Assembly (NCBI GenBank): GCA_036323355.1
Contig: AP028876.1
Location: 1,488,001-1,552,000 of the forward strand
Direction of reading: 5' to 3'
From: Gottschalkiaceae bacterium SANA
GTDB taxonomy: Bacteria; Bacillota; Clostridia; Tissierellales; GPF-1
DNA: 64,000 nucleotides
Part shown: positions 53,552 through 61,815 of the stretch, piece by piece
Layout of the letters: every line of letters starts with the position of its first letter
Position numbering within the stretch: the stretch's first letter is position 1
Notes under the pieces: model-generated
What the model was told of the DNA's origin: nothing
The model's input: only the letters and a program-made list of their open reading frames with translations
Database searches by the model: none
Made by a program: the position numbers and the translations under genes

Positions 53552-54964
53552 TTGTTATTTAATGAACTACAATTAATCGAGCCAATTCAAGAGGCTCTTG
53601 TAACTAAAGGATATACAAAGGCAACCCCCATACAAAGTAAGGCAATTCCAGCGCTTTTAAAGGGTGAGGATATGTTGGGTTGTGCCCAAACAGGCACAGG
53701 AAAAACTGCTGCTTTTTCGATTCCAATACTGCAAAACCTTGCAACGAAACAAGGAAAGCAAAACGGAAAACGTAAAATTAAGGCATTGGTTGTTGCACCA
53801 ACTCGTGAGTTGGCGCTTCAAATCGGAGATTCGTTCAGAGAGTATGGTACGAATCTGGAACAAAGAACGACTGTAATTTTTGGTGGCGTGGGTCAAAAAC
53901 CACAAACTAACCGATTAGAAAAAGGCGTGGATATCCTAGTGGCAACACCAGGTAGACTCCTTGACTTAATCGGACAGGGTTACATTGATCTTGGTTATGT
54001 TGAGCACTTTGTGCTTGATGAAGCGGATCAAATGTTAGACATGGGTATGCTTCGCGATGTAAAAAGAATTATCAAGTATTTGCCCGCGAAAAGACAAACC
54101 ATGTTCTTTTCCGCAACGATGCCAGCTTCAATCGCATCATTTGCAGATACTATTTTGAAACAGCCAGTAAAAATCACAATCAAGCCAGAGTATTCTCCCA
54201 TTGATATTATTGAGCAAGAAGTTTACTTTATTGATAAAGGAAACAAAACTGCCTTATTGATTGATTTGTTGAAAGATCGAAAATATGATTCTGTCCTTGT
54301 TTTTTCAAGAACCAAACATGGTGCAGATAAAATTGTAAAAGCTTTGGCTAGACAAGGGCTTGATTCCGTAGCGATTCACGGAAACAAATCACAAAATAAA
54401 AGACAAAAGGCGCTCAAGGAGTTTAAAGAAAGAACCGTGCGAATTCTTGTTGCAACAGATGTAGCAGCACGTGGTTTGGACATTTCGGAACTTTCTCATG
54501 TGATCAACTACAACCTTTCGGAAGTCCCTGAAACCTATGTGCACCGAATTGGTCGTACGGGTCGAGCAGGTCTTGGTGGCAAAGCCATTTCATTCTGTGA
54601 TTTTGAAGAAAAAGATTTGTTGAGAAGTATTGAAAAGTTGATTAGCAAAAAATTGCCAGAAGTGAAAGGTCATGCTTACCCATTGCGCGACACAACGATC
54701 AAACCAAAAGCGAAGCAGGGGCAACGACCACAGCGAAGAAATCAAGGCAATGCAGCTTCAAACGGAAGTTCTAAGCCTTCTCGAACAAATAATAGAAAAA
54801 CGAAATCGACTCAATCGAACGACAGAAGATCGAAATCCACGCAAACCGATGGTCGAAAGTCAAAATCGACACAAGGGAATGGCAACAAAGCGGCAAGAGG
54901 TTCGTTTAAACAAAAGCGAAGCAGCGGCGGCGGTGGAAATGAAATTCGAACATCAGGTCGTTAG
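53552..54964 (+). CDS. DEAD-box ATP-dependent RNA helicase, RhlE/CshA-like
   Basis: 470 residues. Q motif at TKATPIQSKAIPALL, motif I AQTGTGKT, motif Ia PTRELA, motif II DEAD, motif III SAT, and motif VI HRIGRTGRAG are all present. The helicase core ends near 375; the remaining 95 residues are a basic, low-complexity tail with KSTQSNDRRSKSTQ-type repeats and a final RSSGGGG, suited for RNA or ribosome binding. TTG 53552 is the start, behind AGAGGAGA. The long structured leader suggests post-transcriptional control. Typical roles are mRNA turnover and ribosome assembly in the cold. Confidence 0.93.
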   Translation: MLFNELQLIEPIQEALVTKGYTKATPIQSKAIPALLKGEDMLGCAQTGTGKTAAFSIPILQNLATKQGKQNGKRKIKALVVAPTRELALQIGDSFREYGTNLEQRTTVIFGGVGQKPQTNRLEKGVDILVATPGRLLDLIGQGYIDLGYVEHFVLDEADQMLDMGMLRDVKRIIKYLPAKRQTMFFSATMPASIASFADTILKQPVKITIKPEYSPIDIIEQEVYFIDKGNKTALLIDLLKDRKYDSVLVFSRTKHGADKIVKALARQGLDSVAIHGNKSQNKRQKALKEFKERTVRILVATDVAARGLDISELSHVINYNLSEVPETYVHRIGRTGRAGLGGKAISFCDFEEKDLLRSIEKLISKKLPEVKGHAYPLRDTTIKPKAKQGQRPQRRNQGNAASNGSSKPSRTNNRKTKSTQSNDRRSKSTQTDGRKSKSTQGNGNKAARGSFKQKRSSGGGGNEIRTSGR

Positions 54965-55008
54965 AAATAAGATCCAATAACATAGAATACCTGGATAGGT
55001 AATAAATA

Positions 55009-55050
55009 ACGAGCAGTATGAGTGAACCCACTTGTACGGCTCGTTTTGTT
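55009..55050 (+). terminator. Terminator of the helicase gene
   Basis: ACGAGC pairs with GCTCGT, with an inner AGTG/CACT pair, then TTTTGTT. Confidence 0.7.
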
Positions 55051-55084
55051 ATAGGTGTGGGTACTTATAGAAATTTATAAGTTG

Positions 55085-55195
55085 ATGATTACTTTGGATT
55101 TCTTTCCGTTTGCTCAGTCAGGGAAAATCGCTGAAAATTGGGATTCCATCCAGAAGATACCAGAAGGATTAAAGTCTGGAAATACAATGTTTTAA
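55085..55195 (+). pseudogene. C-terminal remnant of a SnoaL/NTF2-like protein
   Basis: A 36-codon open frame reads DFFPFAQSGKIAENWDSIQ then IPEGLKSGNTMF and a stop at 55193. This is the usual last strand pair of SnoaL-like polyketide cyclase/aldol-condensation family proteins (consensus: GKIVEHWDVIQ, NTMF). The first 90 residues are missing and no ribosome site exists, so it is a relic. Confidence 0.65.
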
Positions 55196-55896
55196 GACAC
55201 ACAGAGTCAGCACATTCTAAAGCGAAAATGCTTTGGAATGGAATGTCGCGGAATGAATCATGAGGCTGAGTGCTTCTATATCTGAAAGCTAAGAGGTTTC
55301 AACAGGCTATGATGAATTTTTAGTCGGCAATATGAATCTTTGAGGTTGGATCATTTTAGTCATGACATAAATAATAAGTTTATCGATTGGATATATTTGG
55401 AGACTTCAAATCAAACTAAATTGATACGGATTTACTTTTGAAGGATATGAAAGGATTTCGGGGATCAATTTAGAGTACAGTATGAAGTTAGTATAGCTAA
55501 TCGTTTACGGTAGGCAGGCCTATATGTTTAGATACATCGAAAAATGATAAACAAAAGTGTATTTTATTAAAATTTGATCAGCATATAATAAATTTAGTGA
55601 AATGTATTTTACAAAATATGAAATAAAGAGTAAACTATGATTTGAGGGGTTTAATAACAGTTTCATACAATGTGATAATGTGGTTTTTAAGAACGATTAT
55701 GAAAACACTTGTTACTGTAGCAAGACTTTTGCGAAATTCAAATATATTAATAACGATTTAAGATAACTTTGTACCCTGACAGAGTAGATAAAGTTATCAT
55801 CAAATTAGCTAGGGGTAGTTGCTTGGATTGTTTTGAAGTGTTATATCTGAATCTGCATATACGAGAGTATATTGAACTGTTCTTTAAGAGGTAAAT
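55196..55896. other. 700-base AT-rich stretch without genes
   Basis: All frames are closed by frequent stops. An imperfect hairpin lies at 55213-55240 (CATTC-AAAGC paired with GCTTT-GAATG), without T-tract. The composition is more AT-rich than the helicase side and stays so through the RnlA-RnlB genes, marking a probable boundary of acquired DNA. Confidence 0.5.
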
Positions 55897-57159
55897 ATGA
55901 ATATTTTTGAGTTGTCCTTGAAAGCAAATAATTATAGAAAAAGCAATGACTTTGAAAAGGTGCTAGATATAACTACAAGCATCCCATACGATTCTTTTAA
56001 TGGATATCTTCTGTATTATCATCTGAATGCAATTAGAAAGTTAGAATTATATATAAATTTTTTTGAGAAAATCGCAAAGATACCAATTGACATAGAGGTG
56101 CTCGACGGCAGTCGGATTGAGATGAAGATAATAGTCGATCAGTTCTTTCTTAATGAAGCGCGGAGAGTAACTATACACTCATTAAATAAAATAATCAGGA
56201 ATATAAAAAATAGTTTTTTAGATGAACAAATGGTGAAATATATTATTCTGAAATACATAAGCAATTTAAAATACTTAGATTATCGACCTGAACAAATTGA
56301 TGATTTTATTTACTTATGTAATACGAAACTCTTGAAATTCGAAGATGAAAAGTATGCGTGGGCAGAATTTGATCGTTGGTATAATGTGGTGATAAAAAAG
56401 TTGGTTGCAGAGAAAGATGTAGATCAAGCGCTTGAAAATGCAAGTTTTGCTGCAGAATATTCTTTGAAACAAAGGAATTATTTTTTATTTAAAAGGGCAC
56501 AATGCCTTCGTATGATTGGAAATACAGAAGAAAGTTTAGTTGTATTACAATCTATAGAGAACACTGCCTTTATGAGTGAGTGGATATTTGTAGAGTTTGG
56601 TTATTGTTTGTTGGATTTAGGAGATTATGAGAAATCGGCACATTACTTTATAAAAGCTTATGGGAAAATACCGAATTCTAATTTCCAAAAGAAAAAGAAA
56701 ATATTATTAGGTTTGTCGGAGGCCTTTTATAAATTAAACAATCATTTGGGGAATTTTTTGGCACTCCATGCTATTGTTAAGTTTTGGGAAATTAATAAGT
56801 GGAGACTTGATGAAAGTATAGTTGTTTCATATAACCGTATACGAGATGAAGTTGATATCAAATACGCGGAATTAAGTTTTGACGAAGCGATAAGAGTTAT
56901 TGATGAAAATCTAAAAAAATATTTAAAGACAAGTGTAAATCGAGAAAGAAAATTTAGAGGACTTATAGCTGGGATGAGAATAGACAGGGCTTATTTTTTT
57001 ATAAACACTGAACCGGATATTACTATATTGTGTCACAAAGAGTTAGTGAAAGCGAATTATTCAAACGGCGATATGATTACGATAATTGCAGTTGAATCAT
57101 ATAATCAAAAAAAGAAATGCATGGGTTGGAAAGCAAAAAGGGTCTTACCGGAAGTATAG
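55897..57159 (+). CDS. TPR-like protein with C-terminal cold-shock-type OB domain
   Basis: 420 residues. The first 340 are helical with TPR-like pairs (AQCLRMIGNTEESLVVLQSI, YCLLDLGDYEKSAHYFIKAY). Residues about 354-420 look like a cold-shock domain: RGLIAGM, then AYFFI (365-369, RNP1 position), ITILCHKEL (RNP2 position), a GDMITI turn and GWKAKRV at the end. Thus a protein-interaction arm carries an RNA-binding module. AAGAGG lies before the ATG. It precedes rnlA by 130 bases in the same AT-rich block and may belong to the toxin system, though that is inference. Confidence 0.6.
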   Translation: MNIFELSLKANNYRKSNDFEKVLDITTSIPYDSFNGYLLYYHLNAIRKLELYINFFEKIAKIPIDIEVLDGSRIEMKIIVDQFFLNEARRVTIHSLNKIIRNIKNSFLDEQMVKYIILKYISNLKYLDYRPEQIDDFIYLCNTKLLKFEDEKYAWAEFDRWYNVVIKKLVAEKDVDQALENASFAAEYSLKQRNYFLFKRAQCLRMIGNTEESLVVLQSIENTAFMSEWIFVEFGYCLLDLGDYEKSAHYFIKAYGKIPNSNFQKKKKILLGLSEAFYKLNNHLGNFLALHAIVKFWEINKWRLDESIVVSYNRIRDEVDIKYAELSFDEAIRVIDENLKKYLKTSVNRERKFRGLIAGMRIDRAYFFINTEPDITILCHKELVKANYSNGDMITIIAVESYNQKKKCMGWKAKRVLPEV

Positions 57160-57288
57160 TTTTGCGATTAAGTACCCAATTGATCATCTTATTAGTTACT
57201 GGGACTTGGTGCGAGAAGATTAGATTGGAATTTATATTAAGTATCTGAGGATACTCATCAAAATAATAAACGAAAGAAGGAGAGGTAA

Positions 57289-58335
57289 ATGAGTTATAAA
57301 AATTTATCATTAAAGAGAGATTGCATCGTTTGTATGATTCAAGCTTGTCTTGGAGGTAAGTATGATAAAGTAAAAGTTAGCCAACTTAGAAATATTAATA
57401 ACACCTTATATAGAGTGGATGTAAGCTTGGATCGCAAAGATTTTTTCTTGGATTTTTATTTTAAAAGTGACGGGAAAACCACCATAAGCATAACTGGGGG
57501 AAAGCAAAATAAGCTCAAAGTAGAGTTGGCGGAATACCTAAAGCGTAATTGTGGGTATAAGTGCAATAAAGATTCATTTGTAATAAATAATATGTTAGAT
57601 GATGATTTAGAATTGTTAGTAATGTATTTGTTAGAACCAGAAAATAAAATAAATATTATTGATGAAGTGGTGAAACATCCTTATGCAAAGAGAGAGTTGA
57701 CTTTCACAAGTGATTTTCAGGATCAACTTAAACTAATTCATTACAATACAAATAGAGTTCAAATTCAGGGAAAGCCATTATACATATTTAGTAAAGCTGT
57801 AAGTTTAATTTCTGAACTGAGAGATGATGTAAGACTTGATGCTCTTGAGGACGTTTTTGAGGTTCGAATTTCGAAAGAAGAGAATTATCGTGAACTGGAA
57901 GGATATTTACCTAATGCATATTCAGAATTAAATGATAAGTTAAAGCGAATATTACATAGTTCTATTGCTTTGAAAAATAGCAATGTAGAGGCGGAGGATT
58001 ATTCATTTCTTGCTTTTCCAGCATTAAGGGCAGTTGAGGGGCATTTGAGAGAGAAATTATCAAAGGCTGGTTTTGAGAGTAATGGAGGGAGATCATTTGG
58101 CTTCTTTAATATTGAGGCAAGTGGTTCTTATGTCTTATCTTCGAGAAAAAGCTTTCCTACTGACAAGCACAAAACGAAAATTGAGGAAACTTATTCATAT
58201 TGGAATAAACAAAGACATGCACATTTTCATATGGACGAGCTATACACGAATGCCATTATCGGTGATAAAACAAAAGCGGTAGAAATTGTAGATAAGTCAA
58301 TTTTGCTAATTGATGAATATTATGCTATAATTTAG
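57289..58335 (+). CDS. rnlA: RnlA-type HEPN ribonuclease toxin (RNase LS)
   Basis: 348 residues; E. coli RnlA has 357. RnlA degrades mRNA after phage infection unless neutralised. The start SYKNLSLKRD matches E. coli RnlA (SYKNLNLVR), followed by DGKTTISITGG (there DGSTTIQYLTG), VQIQGKPL (LQIQGRPL) and the HEPN region. The catalytic set known from E. coli (R255, E258, R318, H323) aligns with R247 and E250 in FPALRAVEGHL and R309 and H314 in KQRHAHFHM, same internal spacing. So the nuclease appears intact. AGAAGGAGAGG precedes the ATG. The antitoxin gene follows 21 bases later. Confidence 0.88.
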   Translation: MSYKNLSLKRDCIVCMIQACLGGKYDKVKVSQLRNINNTLYRVDVSLDRKDFFLDFYFKSDGKTTISITGGKQNKLKVELAEYLKRNCGYKCNKDSFVINNMLDDDLELLVMYLLEPENKINIIDEVVKHPYAKRELTFTSDFQDQLKLIHYNTNRVQIQGKPLYIFSKAVSLISELRDDVRLDALEDVFEVRISKEENYRELEGYLPNAYSELNDKLKRILHSSIALKNSNVEAEDYSFLAFPALRAVEGHLREKLSKAGFESNGGRSFGFFNIEASGSYVLSSRKSFPTDKHKTKIEETYSYWNKQRHAHFHMDELYTNAIIGDKTKAVEIVDKSILLIDEYYAII

Positions 58336-58356
58336 TATCAAATTGGGGGTGTAGTC

Positions 58357-58725
58357 ATGGATTTTGAAATTAAAAAGATTAATGGAATAGAACAAGATTT
58401 TGTTGTTTTTTCTACTTCATATTTGAATCCTTTTGGGCACCTTAAAATTATTGAGAAAGAATTAAAATGTAAAAAAATTCGTTGCATCGTGTTGTTCGAT
58501 TTATTGTTATCAAATGGGAATGGATATGATCGTTATTATGAGCTAGAATTTGAAAATAGTTCTTTTCTAAAAGAAACTTTGAAAATAATTGACTTGAAAA
58601 AAGGGTGCAAACAAAGAATGATTTTGAATAAGTATTATCATGATAATTTCGAGAAATTTGATACTGAGATTCTAAGTAACGCAACAAAATTTTTAGTTCA
58701 AAAAGGTGCATTAAAACGTGTGTAG
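58357..58725 (+). CDS. rnlB: RnlB-type antitoxin
   Basis: 122 residues, same size as E. coli RnlB (123), which binds RnlA and blocks its nuclease. The best shared segment is IVLFDLLLSNGNGYDRYYEL (E. coli: ILFDLLCANGPEWNRF), with SYLNPFGHLKIIEKEL before it similar to the GFENPLSSVNEIE region. GGGGGTG precedes the ATG. Position directly after the toxin gene is the same as in E. coli. In E. coli loss of the labile antitoxin after T4 infection releases RnlA. Confidence 0.85.
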   Translation: MDFEIKKINGIEQDFVVFSTSYLNPFGHLKIIEKELKCKKIRCIVLFDLLLSNGNGYDRYYELEFENSSFLKETLKIIDLKKGCKQRMILNKYYHDNFEKFDTEILSNATKFLVQKGALKRV

Positions 58726-58750
58726 TTTTTAATTAACAAATTAAATTGTG

Positions 58751-58790
58751 AGCCATAGTAAACATTTAGTTGTAGTTTACTATGGCTTTT
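58751..58790 (+). terminator. Terminator of the RnlAB operon
   Basis: AGCCATAGTAAAC / GTTTACTATGGCT, perfect 13-base stem with an 11-base loop and TTTT. Confidence 0.85.
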
Positions 58791-58906
58791 AGAAATATAT
58801 ATAATAAATGTTAAGAAAATCGAAACTGCGAAGTGTTTATTTGTTTTATAAGAGTATCCTTGACATCTCATTCACTTCCTTTATCATGATATACAGAGGT
58901 GTTTCT

Positions 58907-60103
58907 ATGAGAAATCTACGTGCAGGCAGCAAAGAAATGATGAAGGAACTGAATAAGGCATTGGTGATTCATGAGATACGCGTGCATGGTCCTGTGAGCC
59001 GAAGTGAGATATCCAAGCGATTAAATCTGGTACAATCAACCATTACAAAGATTTGTGATGAATTGATTGAGCAAAATATGATCTTTCCCATTGGGGAACA
59101 ACAATCCACAGGGGGACGCAAGGCGATTAGCCTGGTATTCAACAACAACTATGGCTATACCATTGCAGTGAAGATAGAAGATTATCAGATCCTATTTGCT
59201 TTGACGAATTTAAAACCGTTATTTATACAAACGAATTCCGTTTGTTTTGATAAGCACGCGTCTTTTTCAGAGATTCAGGATTTATTAATTGCTGGAATTG
59301 CTCAGATGAAGTCTCTAGCTGAAGGGAAAGGTTTTCGTTTGCTGGGTATTGGCATTGCCGTATCCGGGGTAGTGGACCAGATAAATGGCGTGTTGATTTC
59401 ATCTTCCTTGTTGGGATGGAAAGACATTCATTTTCGCGATTTGTTGGAGCCATTATTTGAGCTGCCCGTGCAATTGGATAATGACTTGAATTGCTATACC
59501 TTGGCGCAGGCTCGGTTTGGGCATGGACGTGAGGAATCAAACTTTATCTGCATGACTATTGGGGAAGGCATTGGTGCCGGGATTGTGATCGACAACCAAA
59601 TCTACCGGGGTGCCATCGGCGGTGCCGGCGAATTTGGACACACCATTGTGCAATTAAATGGACGGGATTGTTTGTGTGGCCAAAAGGGCTGCTTAGAAGC
59701 CCATGCCTCAGATGCATTTATCGTCAATTATGTACAAGAAAAGACCGGTGAGTTAAAACGGATTGAAGACATTCTTCTGGAAGAGTCGGTTTTCTTTGAT
59801 GAAGCCGTTGAACTTGCATGGAATTACTTGGGTCTTGGATTAATTAATCTAATTATGCTATTTAATCCAGAAAAAATTATTATCAGTTGTCACCCACAGG
59901 TAGGGAAGCATTGGAAAGATCCTGAAATGCTGCAGGTGGTTAAGAATAACTGGTATGAACGAAATGGCGTCTTTTCAACAGATATCGTGTTCGATGACTT
60001 GAACAATGACAATTTTTTGTTGGGAGCTTCCTTGCTGGTAACAAGTGTTTTGTTTGACGAACCAATCTATAAAGGACAAGGAACAATTTATAACAACCTC
60101 TAG
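58907..60103 (+). CDS. ROK family transcriptional repressor (NagC/XylR type)
   Basis: 399 residues. N-terminal winged helix (about 12-70: GPVSRSEISKRLNLVQSTIT) and a C-terminal ROK domain (about 85-390) with GIGIAVSGVV, IGEGIGAGIVIDNQIYRGAI, and the zinc motif CLCGQKGCLEAHAS (CxCGxxGCxE). ATG 58907 fits AGAGGTG; a longer frame starts 99 bases upstream without a site. It should sense a sugar or sugar phosphate and repress the GH15/ABC importer genes downstream, where an imperfect palindrome overlies the promoter at 60672. Confidence 0.9.
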   Translation: MRNLRAGSKEMMKELNKALVIHEIRVHGPVSRSEISKRLNLVQSTITKICDELIEQNMIFPIGEQQSTGGRKAISLVFNNNYGYTIAVKIEDYQILFALTNLKPLFIQTNSVCFDKHASFSEIQDLLIAGIAQMKSLAEGKGFRLLGIGIAVSGVVDQINGVLISSSLLGWKDIHFRDLLEPLFELPVQLDNDLNCYTLAQARFGHGREESNFICMTIGEGIGAGIVIDNQIYRGAIGGAGEFGHTIVQLNGRDCLCGQKGCLEAHASDAFIVNYVQEKTGELKRIEDILLEESVFFDEAVELAWNYLGLGLINLIMLFNPEKIIISCHPQVGKHWKDPEMLQVVKNNWYERNGVFSTDIVFDDLNNDNFLLGASLLVTSVLFDEPIYKGQGTIYNNL

Positions 60104-60118
60104 GGGTTGTTTTTTTTG
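60092..60118 (+). terminator. Terminator of the ROK gene
   Basis: AACAACC / GGTTGTT with an 8-base tctagg-type loop and nine T, overlapping the stop codon. Nearly identical to the terminator at 60630-60654. Confidence 0.85.
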
Positions 60119-60153
60119 GACCTCTTAGAAATGTTTGCTTCTTTTCACATAAT

Positions 60154-60171
60154 TGTAAGGTTGATGTAAGG
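60154..60171 (+). promoter_or_regulatory. TGTAAGG direct repeat, 11-bp period
   Basis: TGTAAGG (60154-60160), TTGA, TGTAAGG (60165-60171). Seven-base repeats one turn apart upstream of a promoter are the layout of OmpR-family sites. No response regulator is adjacent. It lies about 59 bases ahead of the membrane protein start. Confidence 0.45.
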
Positions 60172-60229
60172 TGCATCAATTAAGATATATACATGGAGTT
60201 GAAATTGTTGAAAAGACGAGGGGATGTAC

Positions 60230-60628
60230 ATGAAGAGTAAGAAGATAGAAACTTGTTTTTGCATTAGTTTGCTAGTAATTTTGGCACAGTTTGTGGTATT
60301 GGTTTATTCATTGATCATTTACACGTCACTTTATAAGTGGTTGCCTTGGTATGAAGGAGCTGGAATACAATTCTTAATTATTCCATTTGTGTTTTTGCCT
60401 ATATTATTGGCACTGGGTGTGTTGATGAAACTTTTAAGTCGTAAGTATGAAATAACCAAATTCAGTACCTTGTTACCATTTGTTTCAGGAGGGTTAATCG
60501 TTCTGCCTATTTTAGCAGATGGTGGTTTGGGCACATTGTGTATTAGCTTTGGAATTGTATTTTCTTTAGTTCTCATTGGCTTTACTATATATAGCCTAGT
60601 GAGCAGCTTAAGAATACGATTTTATTAA
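60230..60628 (+). CDS. Small four-helix membrane protein
   Basis: 132 residues with four predicted membrane helices (about 8-33, 45-66, 79-98, 103-126) and little outside them. GAGGGG lies 8 bases before ATG 60230. Bracketed by two near-identical terminators, with a TGTAAGG direct repeat upstream, so it is an independent unit set between the ROK gene and the sugar genes. No family recognised. Confidence 0.6.
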   Translation: MKSKKIETCFCISLLVILAQFVVLVYSLIIYTSLYKWLPWYEGAGIQFLIIPFVFLPILLALGVLMKLLSRKYEITKFSTLLPFVSGGLIVLPILADGGLGTLCISFGIVFSLVLIGFTIYSLVSSLRIRFY

Positions 60629-60629
60629 T

Positions 60630-60654
60630 AACAACCTCAAGGGGTTGTTTTTTT
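60630..60654 (+). terminator. Terminator of the small membrane protein gene
   Basis: AACAACC / GGTTGTT with a short TCAAGG loop and seven T, almost the same sequence as the terminator at 60092-60118. Confidence 0.85.
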
Positions 60655-60671
60655 CTGGGAACTTTTTATAA

Positions 60672-60708
60672 ATACTTACTTGCTTCAGAAAAGAAAGTAT
60701 GTTATATT
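60672..60708 (+). promoter_or_regulatory. Promoter of the GH15/ABC operon with overlapping palindrome
   Basis: TTGCTT (60680-60685), 17-base spacer, TATATT (60703-60708). ATACTTACTT (60672-60681) and AAGAAAGTAT (60691-60700) form an inverted repeat with 9 of 10 matches across a 9-base centre, covering the -35 and spacer. It is a likely operator for the ROK repressor. Confidence 0.6.
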
Positions 60709-60732
60709 CAAATTAGGGAACAGGAGGACAGT

Positions 60733-61797
60733 ATGAATTTAAGAAATCAAAGTATTAAAATTATAAAAGAAAATCAAGCATCTACGGGAGCCTATGTGGC
60801 ATCACCAAACTTTCCAACCTATGATTATAGCTGGTTGCGTGATGGTAGCTTCATTGCCAATGGCATGTTGCTGGAAGGTGAAGTGGAGTCTGCAAAGAAT
60901 TTTCTGATCTGGGTGCATGAAACCTTAATGAAGCATCAAGAGAAGATTCAAGAAATTGTGGTTGGCATGGAAGCGGGGAAAACCTTTGCGCCTGAAGAAT
61001 TATTGCCAACACGATATACGATGGATGGCGAAATTGAAATCGACGACTGGCCGAACTTTCAGATTGACGGTTATGGCGCATGGCTATGGCTGTTGGCAGA
61101 GTACATTGAGAAAACCGGTGACGAGTATTTGTTGGTGCAGTTTCAGGAAAGCGTCCGTATGACCATCGACTATATTAAACTACTATGGGACAAGCCGAAC
61201 TATGATTGCTGGGAAGAATTTGGTGATCGGGTGCATGGTTCCACGCTGGCATGCCTCTATGGGGGGATTAATAGTATCAACCGTTATCTTGGAGAAGTTG
61301 AATTGCTTCAATTAGCAGCAGAAATGAAGGTGTATGTTGAAGACAATCTAATTGCTTCCGGGCACTTTATGAAGAACAACATGGATGACAGTGTTGATTC
61401 GAGTTTGCTGTGGTTGGCTTATCCATTTGAAATGTTTGGGGTAAACGACGAGCGTATGAAAAATACGATTACGAAGATCGAAGAAGATTTATTTGACGAA
61501 GGTGGGGTGAAGCGATACTTGAAGGATACCTACTATGGTGGAGGACAATGGTTGATTCTTTCCTCATGGTTGGGCATTATGAATGTGAAACAAGGCAAGC
61601 ACGATAAAGCAAAGGCAATTTTGGAGTGGGTGGAAGCCCAGGCTGGTGAAAAGGGTATGCCTGAGCAAGTAAGCGATATTGTGAACGACCCATCGCACGT
61701 TGCACCGTGGGTGGAGAAATGGGGTCCCATTGCGGATCCATTGATTTGGTCTCATGGAATGCATTTGACATTCCTGAACGAATTGGAACGAAAATAG
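60733..61797 (+). CDS. GH15 glucoamylase-like intracellular glycoside hydrolase
   Basis: 354 residues of an (alpha/alpha)6 barrel. YDYSWLRDGSF (30-40) is the GH15 substrate pocket motif, the general acid lies in CWEEF (E161/E162) and the general base is E311 in GMPEQVSD, matching GH15 glucoamylases and glucodextranases. The N-terminal beta-sandwich of full-length enzymes (600 or more residues) is absent, and no signal peptide exists, so it acts in the cytosol on imported oligosaccharides. GAGGACAG precedes the ATG. It is the first gene of an operon with a sugar ABC importer. Confidence 0.85.
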   Translation: MNLRNQSIKIIKENQASTGAYVASPNFPTYDYSWLRDGSFIANGMLLEGEVESAKNFLIWVHETLMKHQEKIQEIVVGMEAGKTFAPEELLPTRYTMDGEIEIDDWPNFQIDGYGAWLWLLAEYIEKTGDEYLLVQFQESVRMTIDYIKLLWDKPNYDCWEEFGDRVHGSTLACLYGGINSINRYLGEVELLQLAAEMKVYVEDNLIASGHFMKNNMDDSVDSSLLWLAYPFEMFGVNDERMKNTITKIEEDLFDEGGVKRYLKDTYYGGGQWLILSSWLGIMNVKQGKHDKAKAILEWVEAQAGEKGMPEQVSDIVNDPSHVAPWVEKWGPIADPLIWSHGMHLTFLNELERK

Positions 61798-61815
61798 AAT
61801 AAGGGGGACAAAATT

